NCBI GenBank assembly: GCA_017477805.1
Contig: JAFUUM010000372.1
Coordinates: 1-5,897 of the forward strand
Source: Lachnospiraceae bacterium
GTDB taxonomy: Bacteria > Bacillota > Clostridia > Lachnospirales > Lachnospiraceae
Reading direction: 5' to 3'
Length of the DNA: 5,897 nucleotides
Each line of letters starts with the position of its first letter. Within the stretch, counting starts at the first letter, position 1. The notes under the pieces were generated by a model. That model worked only from the letters and a program-made list of their open reading frames with translations, did not search any database and was not told the origin of the DNA. The position numbers and the translations under genes were made by a program. Shown here piece by piece: positions 5,792 to 5,897 of this stretch.

Positions 5792-5897
5792 CTAAGAAGA
5801 TAAGAGAAATCCCGCGAGAACGGGATTGCTCACATCAATGCCTTTTTCCGTCAGTCTCCAGAGGTCGTCCTCCCGGAAGTTTGACACCCAAAATCCT
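5792..5897 (-). CDS. C-terminal end of an unidentified protein (partial)
   Basis: One minus-strand frame is open from the window edge to a TAG at 5794-5792, giving 34 residues. The string includes FREDDLWRLTEKGIDVSN and ends VLAGFLLSS. Its composition looks protein-like, and LWRLTEKG resembles the wing of winged-helix DNA-binding domains, but that is weak evidence from a short motif. A second minus-strand frame hits a stop within 16 codons. I do not recognise the family. The stop lies about 10 bp upstream of the pilT -35 box, so this gene would end just before the pilT promoter. It could also be a chance open frame, given its length. Confidence 0.5.
   Translation of the reverse strand, partial: GFWVSNFREDDLWRLTEKGIDVSNPVLAGFLLSS
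5795..5827 (-). terminator. Possible terminator hairpin at the end of the upstream gene
   Basis: AATCCCG (5827-5821 on the minus strand) and CGGGATT (5814-5808) form a perfect 7-bp stem with a 6-nt loop. A pyrimidine-rich tail follows (TCTCTTATCTTCTT) with no long uninterrupted T-run. The hairpin sits inside the last codons of the partial upstream gene, before its stop codon. This makes it an unusual, probably weak terminator or an RNA 3'-end structure. Confidence 0.4.

Noticed and set aside
1..5897. Mobile element, CRISPR, tRNA or rRNA content
   Set aside because: I found no transposase, integrase, terminal inverted repeats, regularly spaced repeats or tRNA-like folds. The genes are co-oriented and show no obvious change in composition.

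Overview
The window is a compact bacterial stretch with every supportable gene on the minus strand. Read in the direction of transcription, from high to low coordinates, it holds: the last 34 codons of an unidentified gene; pilT (type IV pilus retraction ATPase); a rho-independent terminator; comM/yifB (MCM-like AAA+ ATPase of the Mg-chelatase superfamily); dprA (RecA loader); and topA (DNA topoisomerase I), which runs off the left edge after 520 codons. I see no RNA genes, CRISPR arrays, insertion sequences or prophage signs.

Base composition is roughly balanced. Start sites carry strong purine-rich Shine-Dalgarno sequences and sigma-A-type promoters. The order comM-dprA-topA is typical of Firmicutes, and the ComM has the Cys-rich Gram-positive-type sensor region. 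Together with a PilT carrying a low-complexity tail, this suggests a Clostridia member, possibly Lachnospiraceae. That placement is inference from gene order and protein style, not from a marker gene.

Layout: 5792-5897 is the gene end, with a hairpin inside its last codons. 5753-5781 is a good pilT promoter (TTGAAA, 17 bp, TATATT). pilT spans 5692-4499, followed 12 nt later by a strong terminator (4487-4448). A candidate comM promoter (TTGCCT, 17 bp, TAAAAT) has its -35 box inside the downstream arm of that terminator, and would give a leader of roughly 115 nt with two small inverted repeats. comM (4308-2767) and dprA (2792-1632) overlap by 26 nt and share nearly identical ribosome binding sites. 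topA (from 1562) has its own promoter with exactly the same hexamers and spacing as the pilT promoter; its -35 box contains the dprA stop codon.

Functionally the window brings together steps of natural transformation and DNA handling. PilT retracts pili that can pull in DNA, DprA loads RecA on incoming single strands, ComM extends recombination intermediates by branch migration, and TopA relaxes negative supercoils. Each protein is a recognised family member and looks intact as far as visible. The more unusual points are regulatory: the terminator/promoter overlap, the stop-codon/promoter overlap and the comM leader. I see no clearly new system.
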